A DNA stretch of 64,000 bases from Microbulbifer marinus (GTDB taxonomy: Bacteria; Pseudomonadota; Gammaproteobacteria; Pseudomonadales; Cellvibrionaceae), in contig NZ_FNQO01000003.1 in the NCBI RefSeq assembly GCF_900107725.1, positions 310,001 to 374,000 on the forward strand. The letters run 5' to 3'. Within the stretch, counting starts at the first letter, position 1. Every line of letters begins with the position of its first letter. A program made the translations under genes and the position numbers. The notes under the pieces were generated by a model. It saw nothing but the letters and a program-made list of their open reading frames with translations, was not told the DNA's origin and did no database searches. This document shows positions 1 through 8,486 of the stretch, one piece after another.

Positions 1-333
1 GATCGGCGCCACATGGAAGCCCTTCAGGTTGGCGGCATAAGACTGGCAGGCCTCGGCCACCTGGATCGCCAGCTCGCGGGTCGGCGCCAGCACCAGCGCC
101 TGCGGGCGACGGTCTTTCAGGTCCAGCTGCGCCAGCATCGGCAGCGCGAAGGCGGCGGTCTTGCCGGTGCCGGTCTGCGCCTGGCCCAGCACGTCGCGGC
201 CCTCTAACAGGGAAGGAATGGTCTGTGCCTGAATCGGCGAAGGCGTCTCGTAACCCAGCTTCTGGACTGCGGTAAGGATGTCGGACGGCAGGCCCAGCTG
301 GTCAAAGCCAACGGGATTGGGGGTATCGGTCAT
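1..333 (-). CDS. DEAD-box ATP-dependent RNA helicase, N-terminal part (partial)
   Basis: The gene runs off the left edge of the window, so only the first 111 codons are seen. They carry a Q-motif region ([11 protein letters not shown]...YETPSPIQ), motif [12 protein letters not shown] and motif Ia PTRELA, which define the first RecA-like domain of a DEAD-box RNA helicase. The closest family by feel is DeaD/CsdA, which unwinds RNA during ribosome assembly and cold growth, but the C-terminal part that would separate it from RhlB/RhlE/SrmB is missing. The start is the ATG at 331-333. It is transcribed leftward, away from the EPS genes. Confidence 0.9.
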   Translation of the reverse strand, partial: MTDTPNPVGFDQLGLPSDILTAVQKLGYETPSPIQAQTIPSLLEGRDVLGQAQTGTGKTAAFALPMLAQLDLKDRRPQALVLAPTRELAIQVAEACQSYAANLKGFHVAPI

Positions 334-632
334 TTCGGAGTTCACTTGATTTTACAAAGGGGCCGTGCGGGAGCCATGTGCCCATCGGGCTAACCATAGC
401 TCACCGTCAAATATTGCTGGGCGTGGAGAAGAGCCCAGTAATAGCACCCGCTATCTCAAGCTCGTTCAACGCAGTACAGGGGCCTGTGGCGAGGAGGTCT
501 GTAACCCAAATTGGCTGATGTCCCGTTTCGGGGGCCCTGTGTGGCCGGGGACAAAAGGCCGCGCAGTCTAACAGGTTCGGCCAGACATAACAGTATATTT
601 TTTAACCAAAACGCAGGGGTCGCCGCACTGAA
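334..632. other. Intergenic region between helicase and rfbD
   Basis: About 300 bases without a convincing gene. It should hold the helicase promoter and long leader on the minus strand, and the 3' end of the rfb transcript enters from the right. I see no clear hairpin followed by a T-run; the sequence around 590-605 is T-rich. A 68-codon open frame on the plus strand has no recognisable domain and was not called. Confidence 0.5.
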
Positions 633-1574
633 CTACTTCACCGTGACTGGCCGCTCACCACCGCGGGTTACCTCCTGAGCTGCCGCCCTCACCGCCCCCG
701 CAAGGTCGGCACAGACCCGCTCGAGGCCCCGCCGCCAGCTGGGAATTGGCGTCTCCAGCAGCGTCTCCAGCTTGCTACAGTCCAGCACCGAATAGGCAGG
801 CCTTGCGGCGACAAAGGGATATTCAGCGCTGGTGATTTCGTGCAGCTGTGGTTGCTGTTCCAGCAGCCCGCAGACGACAGCCTGCGCCATCACGGCCTGC
901 GCGAAGTCATACCAGCTGCAGGGTTCAGCGTTGCTGCAATGATAAGTCCCCCAGGGCAGCTGCCAGTCGCGTTGATAGCGCTCGACCAGATGACCAATGA
1001 TAACGGCGAGATCTCCGGCATAGCTGGGGCAACCGACCTGATCCCCCACCACGCTCAACTCGCTTCGCTGTTCGCCCAGACGGATCATCGTCTTCACAAA
1101 ATTGTTGCCGTGCGCGCTGAACACCCAGCTGGTTCGCAACAGTATGTGCCGCCGGTTATACAGGCGCAGCAACTGCTCGCCCTGCAGTTTGCTGTGCCCG
1201 TATTTGTTCAACGGGCATACGGCGCTGGTCTCGCGATACGGCCTGGCGGCACGGCCATCAAATACGTAGTCCGTGGAAATATGGATAGTGGGGATCCGCA
1301 AAGCGGCACAGGCGGATGCCAGCCTGCCGACACTGACACCGTTGACCAGCCCTGCCAGCTGCGGCTCCGATTCGGCCCTGTCGACAGCGGTATAGGCGCA
1401 GGCATTGACCACCAGCTGCGGGCGCAGGCGCTCCACGGCGAGCGCAACCGTTTCCGGCTTGCTGAAATCCACCTGGTTTCTACTGGGCGCCAGCAACTCC
1501 CAGCCCGCCTGCTGGAAAACTTTCCGGCATTCCGTGCCGAGCTGGCCGGTAGCGCCAAACAATAGAATCTTCAC
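633..1574 (-). CDS. rfbD: dTDP-4-dehydrorhamnose reductase
   Basis: 313 aa, normal for RmlD/RfbD. It reduces dTDP-4-keto-L-rhamnose to dTDP-L-rhamnose, the last step of the pathway, in the cytoplasm. The N-terminus has the Rossmann NAD(P) motif GATGQLG, followed by the family stretch VNACAYTAVDRAE and HISTDYVFDG, and the SDR active-site Tyr/Lys in YGHSKLQGE. The start is a GTG at 1572-1574 that overlaps the rfbC stop by 4 bases (GTGA), so it is translationally coupled as the last gene of the rfbBACD set. About 20 residues after the catalytic domain form a variable C-terminal tail. Confidence 0.96.
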   Translation of the reverse strand: MKILLFGATGQLGTECRKVFQQAGWELLAPSRNQVDFSKPETVALAVERLRPQLVVNACAYTAVDRAESEPQLAGLVNGVSVGRLASACAALRIPTIHISTDYVFDGRAARPYRETSAVCPLNKYGHSKLQGEQLLRLYNRRHILLRTSWVFSAHGNNFVKTMIRLGEQRSELSVVGDQVGCPSYAGDLAVIIGHLVERYQRDWQLPWGTYHCSNAEPCSWYDFAQAVMAQAVVCGLLEQQPQLHEITSAEYPFVAARPAYSVLDCSKLETLLETPIPSWRRGLERVCADLAGAVRAAAQEVTRGGERPVTVK

Positions 1575-2131
1575 GACAGGGATTCTTCCCGAATCCGGCT
1601 GACGTACTGTGCCAGTGTTGGCAAGACGGCGTCTTTATCCGACAGAATGGGGGTTTCCAGCTGCCAGTCGATCGCCAACTGCGGATCGTTCCATACTATC
1701 CCGGAGTTGTCGCCCGGGTCGTAATATTCGGTGCACTTGTACTCCACGTCGGCGATCGCCGACAGTACCGCGAAGCCATGTGCATAGCCGGGCGGGATCC
1801 ACAGCTGCCGTTGATTGTCATCACTCAGAACACACGCTTCGTGACACCCGAAAGTGGGCGAGTCAGGATCTATATCCACTGCCACATCCAGGATCCGCCC
1901 ACGCGCGACGCGCACGAGTTTCCCCTGCGGTTTTTCCTGCTGGAAATGCAAGCCTCGCAGTACACCGCATATCGAGCGAGAATGGTTGTCCTGCACGAAA
2001 CTGACATCGATTCCCAGCTCGGCGCGATAGCGCTCGGCCTGAAACGTCTCCAAAAAAAATCCGCGGCTATCACCAAATAATTTTGGCTCAACAAGCAGTA
2101 CGCCAGGCAGGCAAGTCTCGGTGATTTTCAT
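1571..2131 (-). CDS. rfbC: dTDP-4-dehydrorhamnose 3,5-epimerase
   Basis: 186 aa cupin-fold enzyme, the usual length for RmlC. It epimerises dTDP-4-keto-6-deoxyglucose at C3 and C5. Visible family signatures are FFLETFQAERY, QDNHSRSICGVLRGLHFQ (with the active-site His) and IPPGYAHGFAVLS. It lies 8 bases after rfbA and overlaps rfbD by 4 bases. The start ATG is at 2129-2131. Confidence 0.97.
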   Translation of the reverse strand: MKITETCLPGVLLVEPKLFGDSRGFFLETFQAERYRAELGIDVSFVQDNHSRSICGVLRGLHFQQEKPQGKLVRVARGRILDVAVDIDPDSPTFGCHEACVLSDDNQRQLWIPPGYAHGFAVLSAIADVEYKCTEYYDPGDNSGIVWNDPQLAIDWQLETPILSDKDAVLPTLAQYVSRIREESLS

Positions 2132-2139
2132 TAATCAAC

Positions 2140-3006
2140 TCAATATTCCAGAAGATCCAACAAGTATTCGCCATAACCACTCTTGAGCAGCGTGCCCGCC
2201 AGTGTCTGCAACTGCTGCTTGTCGATCCATCCCTTACGCCAGGCCACCTCTTCCGGGCAGGCGACTTTCAGGCTCTGGCGTTGCTCGATGGTCTGCACAA
2301 ACTGGCTGGCCGCAAGCAGAGAATCGTGTGTACCCGTATCCAGCCACGCCGCACCGCGGCTCAACACTTCAACATTGAGTTCACCAGCTTCCAGGTAAAA
2401 GCGGTTCAAATCGGTAATTTCCAGCTCACCGCGCGAAGAGGGTTTCACCTCCCTGGCCAGGTCCACAACTTTTTCATCGTAAAAGTAGAGGCCGGTCACC
2501 GCGTAGCGGGATTTTGGATGTATCGGTTTCTCGACAATGTCGCAGGCCCGCCCCGACTCGTCGAAAGACACTACACCAAACCGCTGCGGGTCTTTCACCG
2601 GATAGGCAAAGATGGTGGCGCCGCGATGATTCTGCGCCGCGCGCTCCAGGGCCGGTGTCAGGCCCTGACCGAAAAACAGGTTGTCCCCCAGAATCAGCGC
2701 GCAGGCCTCGCCATTGATAAACTGCTCGCCGATCAAAAAGGCCTGTGCCAGGCCATCCGGGGAAGACTGCACCGCATACTGTAGGTTCATCCCCCACTGG
2801 CTGCCGTCACCGAGCATCTGCGAAAACCGCGGGGTATCTTCCGGGGTGGAGATAATCAGCACTTCGTGGATACCCGCCAGCATCAGTGTTGTCAGCGGGT
2901 AGTAAATCATCGGTTTGTCATAGACCGGCAACAACTGCTTGCATACGCCACCGGTTATCGGCAGCAGCCGGGTGCCACTACCGCCGGCCAGAATGATTCC
3001 CTTCAT
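2140..3006 (-). CDS. rfbA: Glucose-1-phosphate thymidylyltransferase
   Basis: 288 aa, typical of RmlA. It joins dTTP and glucose-1-phosphate to make dTDP-glucose, the entry step of dTDP-rhamnose synthesis. The nucleotide-binding loop [19 protein letters not shown] is at the N-terminus, followed by [18 protein letters not shown] and EKP are also visible. The loop reads ITGGV where many homologues have ITRGV, a small deviation that probably does not abolish activity. The start overlaps the last base of rfbB, so it belongs to the same transcript. Confidence 0.97.
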   Translation of the reverse strand: MKGIILAGGSGTRLLPITGGVCKQLLPVYDKPMIYYPLTTLMLAGIHEVLIISTPEDTPRFSQMLGDGSQWGMNLQYAVQSSPDGLAQAFLIGEQFINGEACALILGDNLFFGQGLTPALERAAQNHRGATIFAYPVKDPQRFGVVSFDESGRACDIVEKPIHPKSRYAVTGLYFYDEKVVDLAREVKPSSRGELEITDLNRFYLEAGELNVEVLSRGAAWLDTGTHDSLLAASQFVQTIEQRQSLKVACPEEVAWRKGWIDKQQLQTLAGTLLKSGYGEYLLDLLEY

Positions 3007-4088
3007 CAGTGCACCTCCTGCACGGCGCTATCCTGCGGCAGGCCCAGACGTTCGCCGAAGTAAGAGCCGTGCCCCACTGAGTGATGCCAGTCGCTGTTGT
3101 CGAGGTACCAGGCAACCGTCTTGTACAGGCCTGACTCGAAATTTTCCTGGGGCTCCCAGCCAAGCTCCCGCGCGATCTTGCGGGCGTCGATGGCATAGCG
3201 TCGATCATGCCCCGGCCGGTCCTGCACGAAACACAGCAGGTTTTCGTAGCGACCCACACCTGCCGGTTTATGCGGCGCCAGCGTCTCCAGAATGTCACAG
3301 ATGGCTTTCACCACGTCGATGTTCTTGCGTTCGCAGGCAGCGCCTATGTTGTAGGTTTCGCCCACGCGCCCATGGGTCAGCACTCGATACAGGGCCCTCG
3401 CGTGGTCTTCCACATAGAGCCAGTCCCGCACCTGACAGCCATTGCCATAGACCCGCAGCGGCTTGCCGGCCAACGCATTGAGGATCGTCAGCGGAATCAG
3501 CTTTTCCGGGAACTGATAAGGCCCGTAATTGTTGGAGCAATTGGTGATGAGTGTCGGCAAGCCGTAGGTGCGGTACCAGGCCCGCACCAGGTGATCGCTG
3601 CCGGCCTTGCTGGCGGAATAGGGTGAACTCGGCGCATAGGCTGTTTTTTCTGTGAAATAGCCGCGCGCGCCAAGATCACCGAATACCTCGTCGGTGGAGA
3701 TGTGCAGAAAACGGAAGCGATCGCGCGCCGTTGCGGGCAGGCAATTCCAGTAGTGGCGCGCCGCCTCAAGAAGATTGCAGGTGCCGACCACATTTGTCGT
3801 GATGAAATCACCGGGGCTGTCTATGGATCGGTCCACGTGGGTTTCCGCCGCCAGATGCAGCACTGCCTCCGGACGGAATGACTCGAACAGCTGTTCCAAA
3901 CCGTCTTTATCACGAATATCCGTGCGCCTGAACAGGTAGCGGCCATCCGCAACCGGCGGAATCGATGCGAGACTACCGGCATAGGTAAGGGCATCGATAT
4001 TCAGAACGACATGGCTGGTCTGCTTCAGCAGAAAACGAACAACGGCGCTCCCGATAAATCCGGCGCCACCTGTAACCATTATTCTCAT
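3006..4088 (-). CDS. rfbB: dTDP-glucose 4,6-dehydratase
   Basis: 360 aa from the chosen ATG at 4086-4088 ([16 protein letters not shown]); a GTG seven codons upstream is possible but adds non-conserved residues. It is an NAD-dependent extended SDR that turns dTDP-glucose into dTDP-4-keto-6-deoxyglucose. The Rossmann motif GGAGFIGS, the active-site region [11 protein letters not shown] and the [11 protein letters not shown]yr/Lys pair are all present, as is [18 protein letters not shown]. First gene of rfbBACD. Its first 20 or so codons and its leader are duplicated at 6634-6791 (see the pseudogene). Confidence 0.97.
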   Translation of the reverse strand: MRIMVTGGAGFIGSAVVRFLLKQTSHVVLNIDALTYAGSLASIPPVADGRYLFRRTDIRDKDGLEQLFESFRPEAVLHLAAETHVDRSIDSPGDFITTNVVGTCNLLEAARHYWNCLPATARDRFRFLHISTDEVFGDLGARGYFTEKTAYAPSSPYSASKAGSDHLVRAWYRTYGLPTLITNCSNNYGPYQFPEKLIPLTILNALAGKPLRVYGNGCQVRDWLYVEDHARALYRVLTHGRVGETYNIGAACERKNIDVVKAICDILETLAPHKPAGVGRYENLLCFVQDRPGHDRRYAIDARKIARELGWEPQENFESGLYKTVAWYLDNSDWHHSVGHGSYFGERLGLPQDSAVQEVH

Positions 4089-4161
4089 GGGCAAAGTTCC
4101 ATAAATCACCGAATCACCGCGACCGAGGCAAAAAAGGTCGCCTAACTTGGTGCCGCGTATT

Positions 4162-4185
4162 TATGTGGTGCCTTTCTGTATAGCC
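4162..4185 (-). repeat. Leader repeat, copy 1 (upstream of rfbB)
   Basis: A 24-base block that recurs exactly at 6768-6791. On the minus strand it begins GGCTATACAGAAAGG. Similarity extends, less perfectly, through the leader and into the rfbB start codon on one side and a few bases on the other. It probably marks a segmental duplication that includes the rfbB promoter or leader; I could not identify certain -35/-10 boxes. Confidence 0.75.
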
Positions 4186-4209
4186 CGAACAAACAAACTG
4201 CGCCTCCAT

Positions 4210-4645
4210 AAGGGAAAAAGTAATGTTGGTACCGGTGCCGAGCTCGGAACTTTCTGATTCCAAATCTTTGACTTGGACTCAGTCACGGCGGGCAGTCGGC
4301 GAATCTGTGACGCAGAAAGTCACAGCTCTAAGACCAGTGGTTTGGAATGCTTTCACGAAGAGGAATCAGATGTCGAGCCCATAAGGAATGAGTAGATCAG
4401 GCGCAGGGCAAATCAATACCAGTGATTTTCCTGCGAGAACTGCAGTTCGAGCCTTCTATGGTTCCGGCACATGAATGATCCCGAAGATCCCCCAGTGGAT
4501 GCGCCGGGACACATGGCCATCAAATGGACCTTCAGCAAGATCGCCACTTTCAATCGCCGTGAGTACAGCCCGACTGAATGGTTCGAGCTTGCCCATCAAG
4601 ACTGTCATGGTTGGGATGGCAGGCACTGCCCGAAACTACTTGATA
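4210..4645. other. Gene-poor stretch between rfbB leader and acyltransferase gene
   Basis: About 430 bases with lower coding quality than the flanks. Short plus-strand open frames (4471-4665 and 4475-4738) run convergently into the acyltransferase 3' end but match no family I recognise and lack a good ribosome binding site. It may be residue of the event that placed the acyltransferase gene here. Confidence 0.4.
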
Positions 4646-6562
4646 TCACTTTCCAGCGGACTTGAAGAGAATTTGGGCATGGCCGTCATACGCCGCAAGG
4701 AGCCTTTCGCCAAATACGTGCATTCCGTATTCACTTAAATGCTCTGCATCGACGAGCATCAGATTGTCATTCTGGATGGCGGCACAATTAGCTTTACCGC
4801 CCTCCCCACAGAATAATTTAACGGTATCTATAACCTGCACCCCAGGGAGCTTTCCAAGTTTATCCATCGAGGTATTAAATGCGTCATAAGATGAAAAATC
4901 CGGAACTATCTTGGAGACACTTTCCGGGCCATAAAAAGCGTAAATGGAGTCTAATCGACGAAACTCGGGCATAGGGGAAAATATGAATATATTCTCGTAA
5001 TGAGCCCCCCAGAAGTCTACGACTCGCTTGATATAATCAGCGCTCAATTCCTCGCCTTCAAAACGATGTGCCAACATTATCGTTTGCACACCCCTACTCT
5101 CACTTTCCGCAATAACCTTGTCGAAAAGCGGAATGCAATAATCAACTTCCTTATAATACGCTTCTGAAAGCAATGCACACCCGGCACCACCCACCTGAAA
5201 AATATCGTAACCCATGGAGCGAATAGCCGCCGCCTTGTCTGCGGAATGCGAGTCACCAAATACTGCGACCCCAGCCATATGGGGCTTACCTAATTCGCTG
5301 CCATCGCAATCCCAATTAGAGATAAATACATCAATTCTTTTTACTTCACTGACCGGATTGAAATGACATTCTCCTGCCCTTATCGCTTCAAATCTCTTCG
5401 TTGCCAGGGCCCGGATTTCTGTCCATCTCGCAAACTGATCGCCCGACATCCTGCCGGAAACACCTCCAGCAAGGTGTCCATATAGGCCAAAAGAGGCGAA
5501 GACAACGGAACACGTCCCTGCCATTGCAAAAATTACAGACCGAGAGGAAAGCACAGGAATGGTTTTGACCCTGAAAGGCCTCTCGATATAACGCCATGTC
5601 AAGTACGCCAGCAGTATTGTGGCTATCGCAAGAAAGGCCATCAATTGCGCCGACGGCTCATTGATGCTCCCTAAACGAGCAAACGCAAATAGAGGCTGGT
5701 GCCACAAATAGGCACTAAAGCTAATCAGGCCGATTCCGACCAGCCACCTGGCAGACAGAATCTTCGCAGTGAATGTTGATGGCGCACCAAACAGGATGAT
5801 CAGGACTGACCCAACAACTGGGGTCAACGTATAGGCGGACGGAAAAGGAATCGACTCGTCATATGCGAATACCGCAAACAGAATCAGGCCCAGGCCAAGG
5901 GCAGATAGAATTGAGCTTTCTCTTTTCTTATCAATCAAGATAAACGCGCAAATAGCGCCAACTCCCAGCTCCCAGGCCCTGGTTGGAAGGAGATAGAAGT
6001 TGGCCCTGGGGTGATATCTGGCCCCATATTCGCACAAAAGGAAACTCAATATCGACAACGCAGCAATCAGGATAAAAATGCGATTGCGGCCAAAGCGCCA
6101 CAACAGCAATAAGGCAATGGGAAAGAAGATATAGAATTGCTCTTCCACCGCCAGGCTCCAGGTATGGAGCATCGGATTCTCTTCAGCTGCCGGGGCGAAA
6201 TAGTTCGACTTTTGCCAAAAGACGATATTGGAAGAGAAAAAGACAATGGCAATCAGGTACTGGGAAAAGTCCTGAAATTCCTGCACATTCATCAACACCC
6301 ATGCTGCAGGAATACACCATAGCAATACAAAAAATAGTGCGGGCAATATCCGCCGCGCTCTACGCTCGTAGAACTGCGCAATGGAAAATCTACCCTCATC
6401 AATTTCCCGGATTAGAATCGTGGAGATCAAATAACCACTGATTACAAAAAATACGTCAACCCCAACATACCCGCCGGAAAACCATGCAAACCCGGCATGA
6501 AATAGAATGACAGGAAGAACCGCAACAGCCCGCAACCCGTCAATTTCTCGCCTGTAATTCAT
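4646..6562 (-). CDS. Acyltransferase-3 / SGNH-domain membrane protein (OafA/YrhL type)
   Basis: 638 aa from the ATG at 6560-6562 (MNYRREIDGLRAVAVL), where family homology begins. The N-terminal about 350 residues are the acyltransferase-3 domain with roughly ten membrane segments, an early conserved Arg/His region (EIDGLRAVAVLPVILFH), FFVISGYLIS and HTWSLAVEEQFYIFFP. The C-terminal about 230 residues are a SGNH-hydrolase-like domain with GDSHSADKAAA and a DAEHLSEYG Asp-His pair. Such fusions O-acetylate surface polysaccharide, with the SGNH domain periplasmic. It probably decorates the polymer made by the adjacent loci. It is flanked by duplicated rfbB 5' sequence and is somewhat AT-richer than the rfb genes. 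Confidence 0.93.
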   Translation of the reverse strand: MNYRREIDGLRAVAVLPVILFHAGFAWFSGGYVGVDVFFVISGYLISTILIREIDEGRFSIAQFYERRARRILPALFFVLLWCIPAAWVLMNVQEFQDFSQYLIAIVFFSSNIVFWQKSNYFAPAAEENPMLHTWSLAVEEQFYIFFPIALLLLWRFGRNRIFILIAALSILSFLLCEYGARYHPRANFYLLPTRAWELGVGAICAFILIDKKRESSILSALGLGLILFAVFAYDESIPFPSAYTLTPVVGSVLIILFGAPSTFTAKILSARWLVGIGLISFSAYLWHQPLFAFARLGSINEPSAQLMAFLAIATILLAYLTWRYIERPFRVKTIPVLSSRSVIFAMAGTCSVVFASFGLYGHLAGGVSGRMSGDQFARWTEIRALATKRFEAIRAGECHFNPVSEVKRIDVFISNWDCDGSELGKPHMAGVAVFGDSHSADKAAAIRSMGYDIFQVGGAGCALLSEAYYKEVDYCIPLFDKVIAESESRGVQTIMLAHRFEGEELSADYIKRVVDFWGAHYENIFIFSPMPEFRRLDSIYAFYGPESVSKIVPDFSSYDAFNTSMDKLGKLPGVQVIDTVKLFCGEGGKANCAAIQNDNLMLVDAEHLSEYGMHVFGERLLAAYDGHAQILFKSAGK

Positions 6563-6633
6563 TTTTCCCACCGAAGTCGCGTACTGTCGCCGCGCAAGCG
6601 GGAAGCGCACCGGAACCGCAATGGCCGATCTAC

Positions 6634-6696
6634 AGCAGCAAGTCTCACCACGGCACGACCGAAGAATCCCGTGCCGCCAGCAACCATTATTCTCAT
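6634..6696 (-). pseudogene. Truncated rfbB-like 5' remnant
   Basis: From the ATG at 6694-6696 the frame reads MRIMVAGGTGFFGRAVVRLAA, closely matching the start of RfbB ([20 protein letters not shown]), and then similarity ends abruptly before the acyltransferase start at 6562. The Rossmann motif is partly kept (GGTGFFG). The leader upstream also matches that of rfbB. It is best read as a dead fragment of a duplicated rfbB or related NAD-epimerase gene, cut by acquisition or rearrangement of the acyltransferase gene. Confidence 0.75.
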
Positions 6697-6767
6697 GAAA
6701 TAAATTCCGGAGCTCACTGAAACACCGCGGCTATAGCTAACAGGCGCCCAAATTGTCGCCGCGCACC

Positions 6768-6791
6768 TATGTGGTGCCTTTCTGTATAGCC
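6768..6791 (-). repeat. Leader repeat, copy 2 (upstream of rfbB remnant)
   Basis: Exact second copy of the 24-base block at 4162-4185, in the same orientation and at nearly the same distance (about 70 bases) from an MRIMV start codon. This shows that leader and coding start were duplicated together. Confidence 0.75.
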
Positions 6792-6973
6792 TTAACAAAC
6801 TAAATACGCTTATCGGAAACCCAAACTGGCGTGGTGACTCGTGCCGCGTTGAAAACCTGTTGGCGCATGGGATTACCAACATGATTCGGAGAGAGAGGGG
6901 AGATTCGAGCGGGGGAATAACTTCAGACGGCAGCAGGCATCAGCAGGAAAGAAACAAACTACGCCAACATCGA

Positions 6974-7753
6974 TCAATTGTTGGTGGAAAGTCCCTGATT
7001 ATCGCAGAACGACAGCGACGGTTTGGGTTCCGGCGCCTGTGCCAGCAGATCGCAGGCGGTGGATTCCTGGCGGTATTGCTGTGTCAGTTCCTGCATCTGG
7101 CCGCGGCTGCGGTGGTCCTGCAGGCCGCGCAGCAAGTGGCGCTGTAACAGCGGGCTGTCATGCTGCCCCGAGGCAAAAGCGGCACGGACGATCGCCGCGT
7201 GTACCGCCGGGGTATAGGGGCCGAGCCGGTCGGCCCGCTCCATCAACCCGCCGAGTTCGCCGTCCAGCTGCTGCAGATTGAGCTTTACATTGATCATTTC
7301 CGCTATCGAATCGGGCCACAGCGGGCGCAGGGCGGCGGCACGGCGGTAGAGGTCCAGTGCGGCGCCGTAATCCGCAGCTGCGGCATCACCGCCGGTTGAA
7401 AAGGCGCGCCATTCCAGCAGGCGCCCCTTCAGCGACAGCTGATAGGGATTGTCCTGGTGCAGCGCGATGGCGCGGTCGATGGCGGTCAGCGCGTTTTGCA
7501 TGGCTTCAGGAGAGGAGACTTTGCCGCTCTGCTGCCAGCGCATGAGATCGTTCTCTACCCGGATCACCTGCAGGTGGGCAAGGCCCAGCGAGCCCGCGTG
7601 TACCGACAGGCCGCACAGCACAACCAGCAGCAGCGCAGTCACTGCCAGCCGGGCAGGCGAGGTCTTCGCATACCAGGCCTTGTACCAGGGGGTGCAGCGA
7701 GTACGGCGCCCGTGTCGGTGTCGATGTCGCTTAGGCGCGGCTTCGGTATTCAT
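6974..7753 (-). CDS. VpsP-like polysaccharide biosynthesis protein (TPR-like, single-pass)
   Basis: 259 aa from the ATG at 7751-7753. A basic His/Arg-rich cytoplasmic N-terminus (about residues 8-18) is followed by one membrane segment (about 37-55) and an alpha-helical region with TPR-like spacing (IDRAIALHQDNPYQLSLKGRL, ALDLYRRAAALRPLWPDS). This matches the VpsP family found at the end of vpsL-Q-type exopolysaccharide operons, whose exact role is not established. It is the last gene of the EPS locus and overlaps the phosphatase gene by about 20 bases. Family assignment rests on architecture and context. Confidence 0.75.
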   Translation of the reverse strand: MNTEAAPKRHRHRHGRRTRCTPWYKAWYAKTSPARLAVTALLLVVLCGLSVHAGSLGLAHLQVIRVENDLMRWQQSGKVSSPEAMQNALTAIDRAIALHQDNPYQLSLKGRLLEWRAFSTGGDAAAADYGAALDLYRRAAALRPLWPDSIAEMINVKLNLQQLDGELGGLMERADRLGPYTPAVHAAIVRAAFASGQHDSPLLQRHLLRGLQDHRSRGQMQELTQQYRQESTACDLLAQAPEPKPSLSFCDNQGLSTNN

Positions 7754-8486
7754 CGTTCTCAATCACAAAATGGCTGGCGGCGATGCGCCCCGGGATCTGG
7801 CGCACCAGCTCCCAGGATTTCGATTCGCCGACAACCGCTTCCGCGGCGCGGCGGCCTTTTTCCAGTACCGGCGGGCGGCGCACTTCGTGGTGCGCGTCGG
7901 TGGCGAGAATCGTCACCAGCTCCCGTTCCAGCAACTGGCGCGCGCGCTGCATCGGCCCCTCGCCGAAATCGCCGGCCACGGCGCCGGCAGTTACCTGAAA
8001 CAGGCAACCCAGGCGCGCCAGCGGCAGCACCTTGTTGAAATCCCGCAGCACATCCTTGTTGCGCTCCGGATGTGCGATCATCGGGCGAATCTTCTGCGTC
8101 TGCAGCCAGCGAATCAATTGCTCGACACCGGGGGGAATATGGCTGTGGGGCAGCTCCAGCAGCAGTACCCGATCGCCTTGCCAGCTGCCCAGGAACGGCA
8201 CCTGCCGGCCGGCCACCATAGTGAGAATTTCTTCCGACAGGCGGATTTCTGCCGCCATACCCAGTTGCAGCGGAATATCGGCGCGCTCCAGTTCCGTCTT
8301 GAACGCGGTGAACACTTCGGTAATAGAGGCGAGGGAGTTTTCGTAGCGGCCGGGGTGGATATGCGGCGTGGCCACACAGTGGGTGATGCCGTCAGCCACC
8401 GCCATCCGGGCCAGGCGCAGGGCCTGGTCCAGATCGCGGGCACCATCGTCGATGCCCGGCAGTAGGTGGCAGTGCAGATCGATCAT
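7731..8486 (-). CDS. CpsB/CapC-type tyrosine-protein phosphatase (PHP family)
   Basis: 251 aa. The PHP metal-binding start MIDLHCHLLPGIDDGA, the ATPHIHPG His motif, AHPER and ATDAHH are all present in the order seen in CpsB/YwqE, manganese-dependent phosphatases that dephosphorylate the bacterial tyrosine kinase controlling capsule chain length. The start overlaps the stop of the kinase gene by 4 bases (ATGA), so kinase and phosphatase are made together. Gram-negative EPS loci more often use a low-molecular-weight (Wzb) phosphatase, so a PHP enzyme is a slight oddity, though not unique. Confidence 0.92.
   Translation of the reverse strand: MIDLHCHLLPGIDDGARDLDQALRLARMAVADGITHCVATPHIHPGRYENSLASITEVFTAFKTELERADIPLQLGMAAEIRLSEEILTMVAGRQVPFLGSWQGDRVLLLELPHSHIPPGVEQLIRWLQTQKIRPMIAHPERNKDVLRDFNKVLPLARLGCLFQVTAGAVAGDFGEGPMQRARQLLERELVTILATDAHHEVRRPPVLEKGRRAAEAVVGESKSWELVRQIPGRIAASHFVIENDEYRSRA

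Noticed and set aside
365..571. 68-codon plus-strand frame between helicase and rfbD
   Set aside because: No family match, Ser/Arg/Gly-rich composition, and lies in the expected helicase leader.
4471..4738. Two overlapping plus-strand frames (64 and 87 codons) near the acyltransferase 3' end
   Set aside because: No good ribosome binding site, no recognisable family, and they overlap the real gene on the other strand.
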